Below, piece after piece: positions 8,149-16,145 of a DNA stretch of 64,000 nucleotides. Numbering within the stretch: the stretch's first letter is position 1; every line of letters begins with the position of its first letter. Both the position numbers and the translations under genes were made by a program. The stretch comes from Acidipropionibacterium thoenii DSM 20276 (lineage in GTDB: Bacteria > Actinomycetota > Actinomycetes > Propionibacteriales > Propionibacteriaceae), in assembly GCF_000423445.1 (NCBI RefSeq), contig NZ_AUHZ01000011.1, positions 39,084 through 103,083 of the forward strand, read 5' to 3'. The notes beneath the pieces are model-generated. The model did no database searches and was not told where the DNA came from. It saw nothing but the letters and a program-made list of their open reading frames with translations.

Positions 8149-10287
8149 TCAGCTCAGATGCCGGTCCCAGAAGTCCAGGATCGCCTCCATCCGCTGACGC
8201 CGGTGCCACGGCGTCCCGGATCTGGACAGCTCGTGGTTCTCGCCGGGGAAGACCAGCAGCTCGGCGTCGAGACCGGCGCGCACCAGCCGCGCGTGGTACT
8301 CCAACCCCTGGGAGATCGGGCAGCGCAGATCCTGTTCGGAGTGGATCACCAAGGTCGGCGTGGTGACCTGCTCGGCCCACGCCATCGCCGACTGGGCCGC
8401 CAGCTGCCGGGGATCGGTGCCGTTGTAGACGTCGGGGAAGTACCAGCCGATGTCGGAGGCGCCGACGAAGGACCTCGGGTCCAGGTATCCCCGTTCCACG
8501 ATCGCGCCGCGCCAGCGGTGATCGTGGCCGATGATCCAGGCGGTGAGATAGCCGCCGTAGGACCCTCCCATGATCCCGAGCCGATCGCCATCCAGGTCAG
8601 GATGGGTGGCCAGGGCCGCCTCCAGGAAGCCGAGCACATCGGCGGCGTCCACGTCGCCGAAGTGACCGATCACGGCGCGGGCATGCTCGCGGCCGTAGCC
8701 GGCCGAACCGCGCGGATTGCAGGCCACCACGGCGTACCCGGCGGCCACCAGGGTCTGGAACTCGTCGAAGAAACTGCCGGTGTACTGGGAGTGCGGGCCG
8801 CCGTGAATCACCAGGAGGACCGGATGGTGGCTGGCCGGATCGGTCCGCGGCCCGGTCGGGGTGAGGATCCAGCCGTGCACCGGGTTGCCGTCGCGGCCCT
8901 CGGCGGTGAACTCCTCGGGCTGGACCGGCGGTGCCGCCTCGCGCAGATCCCGGCCGAAGTCGGTCAACTGGGTGACGCCGCGCGGGCCGATCAGCACCAG
9001 CTCGCCGGGGGACCTCGGCGTCGTCACGGCGGCGAGGAAGAAGTTCTGGGTGCCCGGGATCGCGGTGGCAGAGGTGGCGACCATCTCGGCGTCCAGGACC
9101 ACCCGGTCCTGACCGGCCCGCTCGCAGCCCGCCCGGGGCCCAGTGACCAGGTGGACCCTGCCGCGGCCCTGGAAGGAGTCCGTGACAAGCACCCCGGGGC
9201 CCGCCGCGCTCAGCACATGGTCCAGCGAGATGTCGGGATCGGTGAGCGGGAGGAGACCATCTGCGCTGATCACCCCCACCTGGTTGTTGGCGGCCACCGG
9301 GTCATCCCCCTCGGCGCCGAGATCGGTGAAGGAGACGAGGACCGCCGGCCCCGCCCCCGTTGCCACCGAGTGGATGGCGACCTGGTGGGTCTGCCCATCG
9401 ACGTTGATCTCACCGGTCCCAGGCACCGGGGTCGCCGGGAGCCCCTGGTCCGGGTCGATGCACATCAGAGTGCTGATCATGCCCGACTCCGGCGTCTCGC
9501 AGCAGGCCAGGATCCTGCCGTCGGGCAGGATCACCGCACTGGTCCAGTCGGCCCCGTCGCTGGTGATCCGGCGCACCTCGGCCAGACCCGGGATGGTCTC
9601 CTCGGTGCTGGAGTCCCCGGCCCCGCGAGACTCGCCGCCGGCCGATCCGGCCGATCCGGCCGCTCGTCCGACCGGCCGCACGGCCGGTTCGGCCTGCGGG
9701 TCGGGAACCTCGATGAGGAAGAGCTGGAGCGGCCGGTCGGCGTACCAGCCGGCCCCCATCCCGTTGTGGCGCAGCTTCACACCGGTGAGGTGACGCGGAT
9801 CCTCGTGGTCGGCGTCGATCCCCTGGACGCTGCCGTATCGGCCCGCGTCGGGAACTCGCGCCGAGACCACGACGCGACGGCTGTCGGGAGCCCAGCTGAA
9901 CTCGGCCACCCCCTGGGTGAAGGAGGTGATGATCCACGGCTCCCCGCCGCCCGATTCGACCAGGGCGAGCTGGGCGCGGTGGCCCGGGCGTCGTCTCAGG
10001 AAGGCGATCAGGCGGCCGTCGGGGGAGACCTTCGGGCAGGTGTCGGCGAAGCCGCGAGTGATCCGCGTGGCGCCCGGCAGCCCTGACCCCTCGCCGTCCA
10101 GCGCTCCCGATGATTCCGCGGGCTGTTCGCCGGGAGCCGGGGCGCCCAGCGGAACCCGCCACAACTGACCGATGTGGTCGTCGGCCTCGAAGCTGGCATG
10201 AGTCACCGAGACCACCGCCCAGGCCCGCCCCGGATGAACCGACGGGGCGCCCACATGAGGAAGGAGGGGAATCTGCTCTGGCCGCAT
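8149..10287 (-). CDS. S9 family prolyl oligopeptidase-type serine peptidase
   Basis: A 712-residue cytoplasmic peptidase of the acylaminoacyl-/dipeptidyl-peptidase branch. The N-terminal two-thirds (about 1-440) is a TolB/WD-like beta-propeller with repeats such as FSWAPDSRRVVVSA. The C-terminal alpha/beta-hydrolase domain carries the triad: Ser in GGSYGGYLTAW near 575, Asp in HSEQDLRCP near 652, and His in PGENHELS near 684. The propeller gates substrate size, so short peptides are the expected substrates. There is no signal peptide. An acidic/Gly insertion near residues 205-230 contains DNA-level GGCCGATCC-type microrepeats. It is on the same strand as the GH13 gene upstream, 52 bp away. 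Confidence 0.92.
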   Translation of the reverse strand: MRPEQIPLLPHVGAPSVHPGRAWAVVSVTHASFEADDHIGQLWRVPLGAPAPGEQPAESSGALDGEGSGLPGATRITRGFADTCPKVSPDGRLIAFLRRRPGHRAQLALVESGGGEPWIITSFTQGVAEFSWAPDSRRVVVSARVPDAGRYGSVQGIDADHEDPRHLTGVKLRHNGMGAGWYADRPLQLFLIEVPDPQAEPAVRPVGRAAGSAGSAGGESRGAGDSSTEETIPGLAEVRRITSDGADWTSAVILPDGRILACCETPESGMISTLMCIDPDQGLPATPVPGTGEINVDGQTHQVAIHSVATGAGPAVLVSFTDLGAEGDDPVAANNQVGVISADGLLPLTDPDISLDHVLSAAGPGVLVTDSFQGRGRVHLVTGPRAGCERAGQDRVVLDAEMVATSATAIPGTQNFFLAAVTTPRSPGELVLIGPRGVTQLTDFGRDLREAAPPVQPEEFTAEGRDGNPVHGWILTPTGPRTDPASHHPVLLVIHGGPHSQYTGSFFDEFQTLVAAGYAVVACNPRGSAGYGREHARAVIGHFGDVDAADVLGFLEAALATHPDLDGDRLGIMGGSYGGYLTAWIIGHDHRWRGAIVERGYLDPRSFVGASDIGWYFPDVYNGTDPRQLAAQSAMAWAEQVTTPTLVIHSEQDLRCPISQGLEYHARLVRAGLDAELLVFPGENHELSRSGTPWHRRQRMEAILDFWDRHLS

Positions 10288-10339
10288 GGCCCCGACCCTA
10301 GTGTCAGTGCCGGTGCACGTCAGAGTGCCGGGGAGTTCC

Positions 10340-12271
10340 TCAGTCCCGCGACAGGATGATCACCGAGTAGGGAGGCAGCACCAAGGTCGCGCTGGCCGGC
10401 TGGCCGTCGTAAGGCTGCTCCACCGCGTCGACCCGGACCGGGACCTCGGCCCCCACGAAGTCGGCGGAGTAGAGGGTGGCATCGGAGTCCAGCCGGGTGG
10501 TCCATGAACCGGCGTACGGCATACCGATGGTGTACTCCCCCCACACCGTGTTGCACAGGTTGACTGCCACCACGACGTCGTCACCCGGGCCGCCGTCGTA
10601 CCAGCGGTGGAAGGCGTAGACGTTGTGCTCGTCGTTGAGGTGCAGGGTGGCGACATGCTGGCCCGTCAGCCCCTTGGAGTACCCCTCGGTGTTGAGACGC
10701 AGGCTGATCAGGTCGGCGTAGAGCCGCACGATGCCGCGGTACTGAGTGCTGCGGTGCCAGTCCAGCGGAACGGTGTCTCGGAACCAGCCGTCGGTGAGGA
10801 ACTCCTGCCCCTGGAAGATCATCGGGATCCCCGGGGCGGTGAAGACCAGCGCCGCTCCCAGCGTCGATCGTTTCTGGGCGAAGTAGCCGTCGGGGTCCTC
10901 CGGGTCGATCTCCTCGGGAACCCGGGCCGAGCCGTTGGCGACCTCGTCATGGGACTCGGTGTAGATCACCCTGGAGAAGGCATCGCCGTAGCTGAACTCG
11001 ACGGCCTCTCGCACCGAGTCCATGTCGCGGGCCTGGTCGTCGGCGGCGATCACCGCGGCGCGCACCGGGTGCACGAAGTGGTTGTCCCACTGGGCGTGGA
11101 AGGCCGCACCGCCGTCGTCGGCGGAGACCACCGGGGCGTAGCCGTGCAGATCCTCGGCGATGAGGTAGCGGCTGGGCTCCTTGGCCCGGATGTCGGAGTT
11201 GATCCAACGCGACAGGGTCCAGCCGTCGGGAATGTTGGTCTCCCCGGCGTCGACGCTGCGCATGTAGGGGGTCATGTCGTATCGCAACCCATCGGCGTGG
11301 TACTCGTCGAGCCACATCATGGCGTTGTCGTGGATGAACTGGCGCACCTCTCCGCGGCCGTAGTCGGGCCGGGTGTCGCCCCACGGCGTCGAGGAGCGCC
11401 AGTCGTTGTAGAAGTAGATGCCACCCTTGCCGTTCTCGCTCCAGCCGTCGAACTGCCACAGGTCCAGGTCGGAGGGGCCGAAATGGTTGTAGACCACGTC
11501 GATGATGACAGCGATGCCGTGGGAATGGGCGATCCGGACCAGGTCGCGCAGCTTCTCCGGGCCCCCGTAGGCGCTCTCGACGGCGAAGATATTGGCCGGG
11601 TTGTAGCCCCAGGAGTAGTCCCCGGCGAACTCGGCCAGCGGCATCAGCTCGATGGCGTTGATGCCCAGGTGCACCAGGTGCCCCATCTTGTCCTCGACGT
11701 TGTCGAGGGTGCCGGGATGGTCGGAGTCGGGATCGGCGTCGAAGAAGGTGCCGACATGCATCTCGTAGATGACCAGGTTGTTGAGGGTCGGGGCGACGAA
11801 ACGGTCCCCCCGCCAGTCGTAGGCATCCGGATCGGTGATGATGCTGTTGCCGACCGAGCTGGTGACATGGCGGGCATAGGGGTCGATCCTCGGGATGAGG
11901 CGGCCGTCCTCGGCATGGATGACGAAGCGGTACTGCTGGCCGGCCCGGGCTCCGGGGACCTCGCCGTACCAGTAGTCGTTGCCCTCGCTGAGCAGGGTGT
12001 GGGCCGGGGTGGGCAGTTGCGGCTTGGTCTCGGCCCTCCCCTGCGGCTGGGAGGGGCCGTGCCCGTCGGCTCCGGTCCGGTCGGCCTGGCCTCCCGCGCT
12101 CTTCGGGTCGGGCAGTGCCGACCAGTCGTCGAACTCACCGGTGACGTCGATCGCGGTGGCGTGCGGGGCCCAGACCCGGAAGGCGACGCCGCCGTCGACG
12201 ATGATCGAGCCCATTCCTTCTGCGCGAGGGGGCTTCCCGGCCTGGGAGTTCTTGCTGGCAACTGCGCTCAT
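10340..12271 (-). CDS. GH13 alpha-glucan branching-enzyme-like protein
   Basis: A 643-residue protein with an N-terminal CBM48/E-set domain (about 20-150; MGSIIVDGGVAFRVWAPHA), a GH13 TIM barrel (about 165-520) and a C-terminal beta domain. Catalytic regions are recognisable: DVVYNHFGP, the nucleophile Asp in DGLRYDMTPYM, the acid/base Glu in YLIAEDLHGY, and ESHDEV. This pattern is closest to 1,4-alpha-glucan branching enzymes, yet the protein is shorter than classic GlgB (about 730) and has a polar insertion (about residues 55-90) in the CBM48 region. It may act on glycogen or related alpha-glucan. The ATG at 12271 has CAGGAGCACGG upstream. The exact specificity (branching or hydrolysis) is uncertain. 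Confidence 0.85.
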   Translation of the reverse strand: MSAVASKNSQAGKPPRAEGMGSIIVDGGVAFRVWAPHATAIDVTGEFDDWSALPDPKSAGGQADRTGADGHGPSQPQGRAETKPQLPTPAHTLLSEGNDYWYGEVPGARAGQQYRFVIHAEDGRLIPRIDPYARHVTSSVGNSIITDPDAYDWRGDRFVAPTLNNLVIYEMHVGTFFDADPDSDHPGTLDNVEDKMGHLVHLGINAIELMPLAEFAGDYSWGYNPANIFAVESAYGGPEKLRDLVRIAHSHGIAVIIDVVYNHFGPSDLDLWQFDGWSENGKGGIYFYNDWRSSTPWGDTRPDYGRGEVRQFIHDNAMMWLDEYHADGLRYDMTPYMRSVDAGETNIPDGWTLSRWINSDIRAKEPSRYLIAEDLHGYAPVVSADDGGAAFHAQWDNHFVHPVRAAVIAADDQARDMDSVREAVEFSYGDAFSRVIYTESHDEVANGSARVPEEIDPEDPDGYFAQKRSTLGAALVFTAPGIPMIFQGQEFLTDGWFRDTVPLDWHRSTQYRGIVRLYADLISLRLNTEGYSKGLTGQHVATLHLNDEHNVYAFHRWYDGGPGDDVVVAVNLCNTVWGEYTIGMPYAGSWTTRLDSDATLYSADFVGAEVPVRVDAVEQPYDGQPASATLVLPPYSVIILSRD

Positions 12272-12318
12272 CCGTGCTCCTGCTGGTCGATGTCAGATTG
12301 GAGTCTAGGCTCGACGTC

Positions 12319-12840
12319 ATGTTCGACTCAGCTGTTCACCTGCCTGCGATCGATCACCCGGAGCTGCTGGGGGAGCCAGTGCGCCGACTCATCGGGTTGT
12401 TGCCACAGGCCGAGGTCTTCGCCATCGACCCAGCGCTGTCGGACACCGAGGCGCTGTGTCGTGCCTTCGGGGAGCCGGAGTCGACCTGCGGCAACTGCGT
12501 CATCGTGCGCGGGCACCGCAGCCAGATCACCCGCACCGTGGCCTGCCTGGCGCTGGCCACCACCAGGGTCGACGTCAACAAGCTGGTCCGGAAGAGACTG
12601 GACGTTCGCAAGGCCTCTTTCGCGCCGATGGACGAGGCCACCCGCGAGTCGGGGATGGAGTACGGCGCCATCACCCCGGTGGGGTTGCCCGCTGACTGGC
12701 CGATCTGGATCGACCCCGCAGTCGCCCGGGCCCCGATGGTGTGCATCGGGGCGGGCACCCGGGCCTCCAAGTTGGTGCTGCCGGGCAGCGCCCTGCTGGC
12801 GTTGCCCCATGCCGAGGTGGTGGAGGGGTTGGCCCACTGA
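12319..12840 (+). CDS. YbaK/EbsC family aminoacyl-tRNA deacylase-like protein
   Basis: YbaK/ProX-type proteins hydrolyse mischarged aminoacyl-tRNAs (such as Cys-tRNA-Pro) in trans. This 173-residue protein shows the domain from about residue 35 to 165. It contains a CGNCVIVRGHRSQITRTVACLA stretch (quoted to its first 22 positions only as a location, residues about 54-75), the conserved Lys-containing LVRKRLDVRKASFA, and the family signature near residues 113-119, here GAITPVG (usually GGxxPxG). The ATG at 12319 lacks a strong Shine-Dalgarno; an upstream ATG at 12274 would overlap the divergent GH13 promoter. Its two-Cys CGNC element is unusual and may bind metal. It converges on the MaoC gene. 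Confidence 0.82.
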   Translation: MFDSAVHLPAIDHPELLGEPVRRLIGLLPQAEVFAIDPALSDTEALCRAFGEPESTCGNCVIVRGHRSQITRTVACLALATTRVDVNKLVRKRLDVRKASFAPMDEATRESGMEYGAITPVGLPADWPIWIDPAVARAPMVCIGAGTRASKLVLPGSALLALPHAEVVEGLAH

Positions 12841-12950
12841 CGGCTACCGCGCTCTGCGGCGCGGTCCTCGCCGGCGTCGGCAGGGTGGGTCCCCGGGCTG
12901 GAACCGGGGTCGCCCCGGGCCGCGGTGATCGGACCCGGTGAGGTGCGCGA

Positions 12951-13844
12951 TCAGCTCAGCGAGGCGGTGGCCGTGATGGTGCCGTCCGGCCGACGAACCG
13001 CCAGCTCTCCGTCCGGACCCTCGCCGACCGACATCACCGCGGGTGCGGTCGCGGAGGCGGTGAGCCGGTAGCAGAAGGTGCGGCCTGCGGCATCCACCCC
13101 GCGGCGGGTGAACTCCTCGGCCAGCCACAGCGCCTGGAGGGGGCCGTGGATCACCAGCCCGGGATGGCCTGCTCGAGCGCAGAAGGCGCGGTCCCAGTGG
13201 ATCCGGTAGGGGTTGGCGGTGAGGGCCGAGAAGGTGACCAGCATCGGTTCGGTGACGGCGATCCGGCCCGGTCCCAGGTCTGCGAGGTCGCCGGTGAGGG
13301 GCTGGACCGGGGCACCAGCGTGGGAAGGGCCGGATGTATCGGCCGGGGAGGAGACGGCGGCCGAGCTGGAGGCGCCGGGGTCCGATGGCGCGCCCTCGGG
13401 AGTGCGGACCGGTCGGGTGGCGGTGAAGACATAGTCCTGCTCATCGGTCAGCAGGGTGTGTCCGGCCTGACTCCAGGTCGACTCGAGGGTCACGAAGGTG
13501 AGTTTGCCGTGTCGCCCGTTCTTGACGGTGCGGCGGGCCACCCGCGTGCTGCGGCTGGTCGGCACCCCGAGCCTCAAGGGCTCCTTCATGCGCACCCGAC
13601 CGCCGGCAAACATCCTTGTCATTCCCGCTTGCGGGGTGATGACGCCGCCGATCAGGTAGCCGTCCTCGTCCAGTTGCCGTGGGTCGACCGGGTCCAGCAA
13701 ATGGCACCACTGCCAGCAGGCAGGCAGGACATCGCCGCTCGGGGCGCGACCCAGGAACACCGCCAGCGGCTCCAGATCCGACCGGTCGATGACTCCCTGC
13801 CTGATCTGCTGGCCAGCAGCCTGCGGTTTACTCGGCCAGACCAT
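12951..13844 (-). CDS. MaoC/HTD2-type acyl-CoA dehydratase (double hotdog)
   Basis: A 297-residue protein similar to the itaconyl-CoA/mesaconyl-C4-CoA hydratase or HTD2 type of FAS1-like dehydratases. The N-terminal hotdog has [20 protein letters not shown] (about 65-85) followed by strands for the acyl tunnel. The C-terminal hotdog carries the MaoC-like [17 protein letters not shown] and [13 protein letters not shown] (about 205-245), which include the catalytic-type His/Asp. A low-complexity Pro/Ser/Ala loop of about 30 residues joins the two halves. The start is uncertain: ATG at 13844 overlaps the upp stop by 17 bp and has a weak ribosome site, so translational coupling to upp is likely. 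The substrate cannot be read from the sequence. Confidence 0.78.
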   Translation of the reverse strand: MVWPSKPQAAGQQIRQGVIDRSDLEPLAVFLGRAPSGDVLPACWQWCHLLDPVDPRQLDEDGYLIGGVITPQAGMTRMFAGGRVRMKEPLRLGVPTSRSTRVARRTVKNGRHGKLTFVTLESTWSQAGHTLLTDEQDYVFTATRPVRTPEGAPSDPGASSSAAVSSPADTSGPSHAGAPVQPLTGDLADLGPGRIAVTEPMLVTFSALTANPYRIHWDRAFCARAGHPGLVIHGPLQALWLAEEFTRRGVDAAGRTFCYRLTASATAPAVMSVGEGPDGELAVRRPDGTITATASLS

Positions 13845-14478
13845 AGAGGCGGTCGCCAGCGTCCCCCAGGCCCGGAACGATGAAGCCGTGCTCGTTGAGG
13901 TGATCGTCGACAGCGGCGACCACCAGATTGCACGGCACACCGAGCTCGCGGACCAGGTCGCCGAAGTGCTCGATGCCCTCGGGAGCGGCGAGGATGCACA
14001 GGCAGGTGATGTGGGTGGCACCGCGCTTGACCAGGAACTTCACCGCACCGCTGAGCGATCCGCCGGTGGCCAGCATCGGGTCGAGGACGAAGCACTGGCG
14101 CCCGGTGAGGTCGTGCGGCAGGCGCTCGGCGTAGGTGACCGGGATCAGCGTCTCCTCGTCGCGGGTCATCCCGACGAAGCCGACCTCGGCGCTGGGGATC
14201 AGGCGCATCATGCCCTCGAGCATGCCGAGCCCGGCGCGCAGGATCGGCACCACCAGGGGCTTGGGATCAGACAGCGCGACCCCCTCGGTCTCGGCGATCG
14301 GGGTCTGGACGGTCCGGGGTTCCACGCGCACGTTGCGGGTGGCCTCGTAGGCCAGCAGGGTGACGAGTTCGTCGACCAGACGACGGAACTTGGGGCTAGG
14401 GGTCTCGACCGATCGCAACAAGGTGATCTTGTGAGAGACGAGCGGATGGTCCATGACGTGCAGTTCCACGGACTCCAC
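13828..14478 (-). CDS. upp: Uracil phosphoribosyltransferase
   Basis: Upp salvages uracil by making UMP from uracil and PRPP in the cytoplasm. The 216-residue protein starts with the conserved [13 protein letters not shown]. It has the [11 protein letters not shown] and [12 protein letters not shown] segments, the PRPP loop [12 protein letters not shown] (about 135-146), and the C-terminal uracil-binding [14 protein letters not shown]. The GTG at 14476-14478 is preceded by CGGAGGTG at good spacing; an internal ATG at 14454 is an alternative start giving 208 residues. The downstream MaoC gene overlaps its end. A large hairpin (14513-14590) lies just upstream of the ribosome site and could affect its transcription. 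Confidence 0.95.
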   Translation of the reverse strand: MESVELHVMDHPLVSHKITLLRSVETPSPKFRRLVDELVTLLAYEATRNVRVEPRTVQTPIAETEGVALSDPKPLVVPILRAGLGMLEGMMRLIPSAEVGFVGMTRDEETLIPVTYAERLPHDLTGRQCFVLDPMLATGGSLSGAVKFLVKRGATHITCLCILAAPEGIEHFGDLVRELGVPCNLVVAAVDDHLNEHGFIVPGLGDAGDRLYGLAE

Positions 14479-14512
14479 TTTCGCACACCTCCGGGTGGTC
14501 CGCCGCCTCCGG

Positions 14513-14590
14513 GTGCGCGAAGTACTCCCCACACCGGGGTTCGTGCACAGATACGCGCAGATACCCCGGTCTGGGGAGTACTTTGCGCAC
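14513..14590. repeat. Long inverted repeat (28-nt arms) in the upp / TadA-partner divergent region
   Basis: Left arm 14513-14540 and right arm 14563-14590 match at 26 of 28 positions, separated by 22 nt. The arms contain AAGTACTCCCCA and ACCGGGGT, so each arm also holds a short internal CCCC/GGGG hairpin. It lies 35 bp upstream of upp and about 150 bp upstream of the gene on the other strand. It could be a regulatory structure, a terminator for incoming transcripts, or a small repeat element. Confidence 0.85.
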
Positions 14591-14741
14591 TTCGGGACTC
14601 CTTCCGGGGTGCCATTCCTGTCATCGGGGGATGCCATGAACCTCGCGAGGGCGGATTTCTCCGGCTTTTCACCCAGTCGGGGTGTGAACCGGGCGGGTTC
14701 TCTGACACGATGGGTGCGCCGGTCGGCTTAAGGAGGACGCT

Positions 14742-15464
14742 GTGTGCCCGTTCAATGACAAGGATGTGGACCCGTTCGACGAGGATCCCGTCGGGGAATC
14801 GGCAGACTCCGACGATGATGCGGCGGCCGAGAGCCTTCCCGATGAGGACTACGACGACCTCGATGATGACACCGACGACTACGACGATGACGAGGACGAC
14901 GACACCGAGGACGACGAGGACGACGACACCGAGGACGACGAGGACGCGGACGACGAGGACGACTATGACGATCTCGATGACCTCGAGGATGCCCTCGAGG
15001 ACGAGATCGACCTGGTGGTGGCCCTCTACGACGACGACGGAGAGCGGATTGCCGTCAGCCTCGACAAGCAGCTGGCCAACGATCTGGACGAGTTGATCAC
15101 ACAGCTTCGTAGGCTGCCCGGGGACGCCGGAGCAGTCGGGATGGTCTCCATCGATCATCAGTTCTTCGTCATCGTGCGGGTCAGGGGACGTCATGTCGGG
15201 GTCTTCCTGTCCGATGCCGTGGAGGGCAATGACTGGCCGATCGCCCGCGATGTCGCCGACTACCTGGGCGACGACATCCCCGACCCCGACGATGACCCCG
15301 AGCCGATGGGCGACTACTCGCTGCTGTCGGACGCCGGGATCAGCGAGTTCGACCTGGAGGCCTTCGCCGACCTCGACGAGGACTCCGACGAGGTGCTCGC
15401 ACAGATCGCCAAGCGGATCAACTACGGCCGGCAGTTCAGTCACGCGTCTCCCTCGATCCGCTGA
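14742..15464 (+). CDS. tRNA adenosine deaminase-associated protein, with Asp/Glu-rich N-terminus
   Basis: A 240-residue actinobacterial protein named in databases for its constant position next to tadA; its biochemical role is unknown to me. Residues about 1-85 are extremely acidic runs of Asp/Glu, probably disordered. Residues about 88-240 form the conserved domain (IDLVVALYDDDGERIAVSLD, GMVSIDHQFFVIVRVRG, WPIARDVADYLGDDIPDP). A 24-bp DNA direct repeat lies inside the acidic tract (14901-14924 and 14925-14948), so the tract can change length. The GTG at 14742 has AAGGAGG 6-7 nt upstream. tadA begins 9 bp after its stop, so the two are probably one operon. Confidence 0.85.
   Translation: MCPFNDKDVDPFDEDPVGESADSDDDAAAESLPDEDYDDLDDDTDDYDDDEDDDTEDDEDDDTEDDEDADDEDDYDDLDDLEDALEDEIDLVVALYDDDGERIAVSLDKQLANDLDELITQLRRLPGDAGAVGMVSIDHQFFVIVRVRGRHVGVFLSDAVEGNDWPIARDVADYLGDDIPDPDDDPEPMGDYSLLSDAGISEFDLEAFADLDEDSDEVLAQIAKRINYGRQFSHASPSIR
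14901..14948. repeat. 24-bp tandem repeat inside the acidic tract
   Basis: Two copies of a 24-bp unit beginning GACACCGAGGACGACGAGG lie in tandem and in frame, each encoding eight acidic-rich residues. Such units can expand or contract without a frameshift. Confidence 0.8.
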
Positions 15465-15473
15465 GCCCCGCTG

Positions 15474-16067
15474 GTGACCTCTGAACCGGCTGGGCCGATG
15501 AGCTCCTGGCGGTCGGCGATGGAGCTGGCTTTGGTCTGGGCAGCTCGGGCCCCCGGCTGGGGAGATGTGCCGATCGGCGCGGTGCTGCTGGGCCCCGATG
15601 GCTCGGTGCTCTCCCAGGCCGCCAACGAACGGGAACTCACCGGGGATCCGACCGCCCATGCCGAGATCCTGGCGATCCGACGCGGTGCCGAGAAGCTGAG
15701 AGAAGGCCACCGAGGTGCCGCATGGCATGGGGGCGGACTCTCTTGCGGGGCCCTGGTCGGCGACGCGGGCCGGGAGGGTCAGGCCGGCCCGCAGGCCCCC
15801 GACACACCGGCGGCCGGCAACTGGCGGCTGGCGGACTGCACCCTGGTCGTCACGCTGGAACCCTGTACGATGTGCGCCGGAGCCATCGTGGCCGCTCGCA
15901 TCCGGCGTCTGGTGTTCGGAGCCTTCGATCCCAAGGCCGGAGCGGTGGCCTCGTTGTGGGATGTGGTTCGCGACCCGCGACTCAACCACCGCCTCGAGGT
16001 GGTCCCGGGAGTTCTCGCCGAGGAGTCGAGCCGACAGCTCAGAGCTTTCTTCGACGATCTGCGCTGA
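15474..16067 (+). CDS. tadA: tRNA-specific adenosine deaminase TadA
   Basis: TadA converts A34 to inosine in tRNA-Arg(ACG), allowing it to read CGU, CGC and CGA. The zinc-site motifs are intact: H62-A-E64 and P130-C131-x-x-C134, with TLEPCTMCAGAIV. The protein is 197 residues, longer than typical (about 150-170), because of a Gly/Ala-rich insertion of about 38 residues (76-112) between the two zinc motifs. The GTG at 15474 or the Met at residue 9 may be the start. It follows its acidic partner gene by 9 bp. Its substrate tRNA-Arg(ACG) lies at 6344-6419. Confidence 0.94.
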   Translation: MTSEPAGPMSSWRSAMELALVWAARAPGWGDVPIGAVLLGPDGSVLSQAANERELTGDPTAHAEILAIRRGAEKLREGHRGAAWHGGGLSCGALVGDAGREGQAGPQAPDTPAAGNWRLADCTLVVTLEPCTMCAGAIVAARIRRLVFGAFDPKAGAVASLWDVVRDPRLNHRLEVVPGVLAEESSRQLRAFFDDLR

Positions 16068-16145
16068 ATCATTCCTGCGGCCCCTGACCAGGCGATGGCG
16101 ATGCCTCGAGCCGGTCCTCCCCAGCCGTCCTATACGGTGGGGCGG

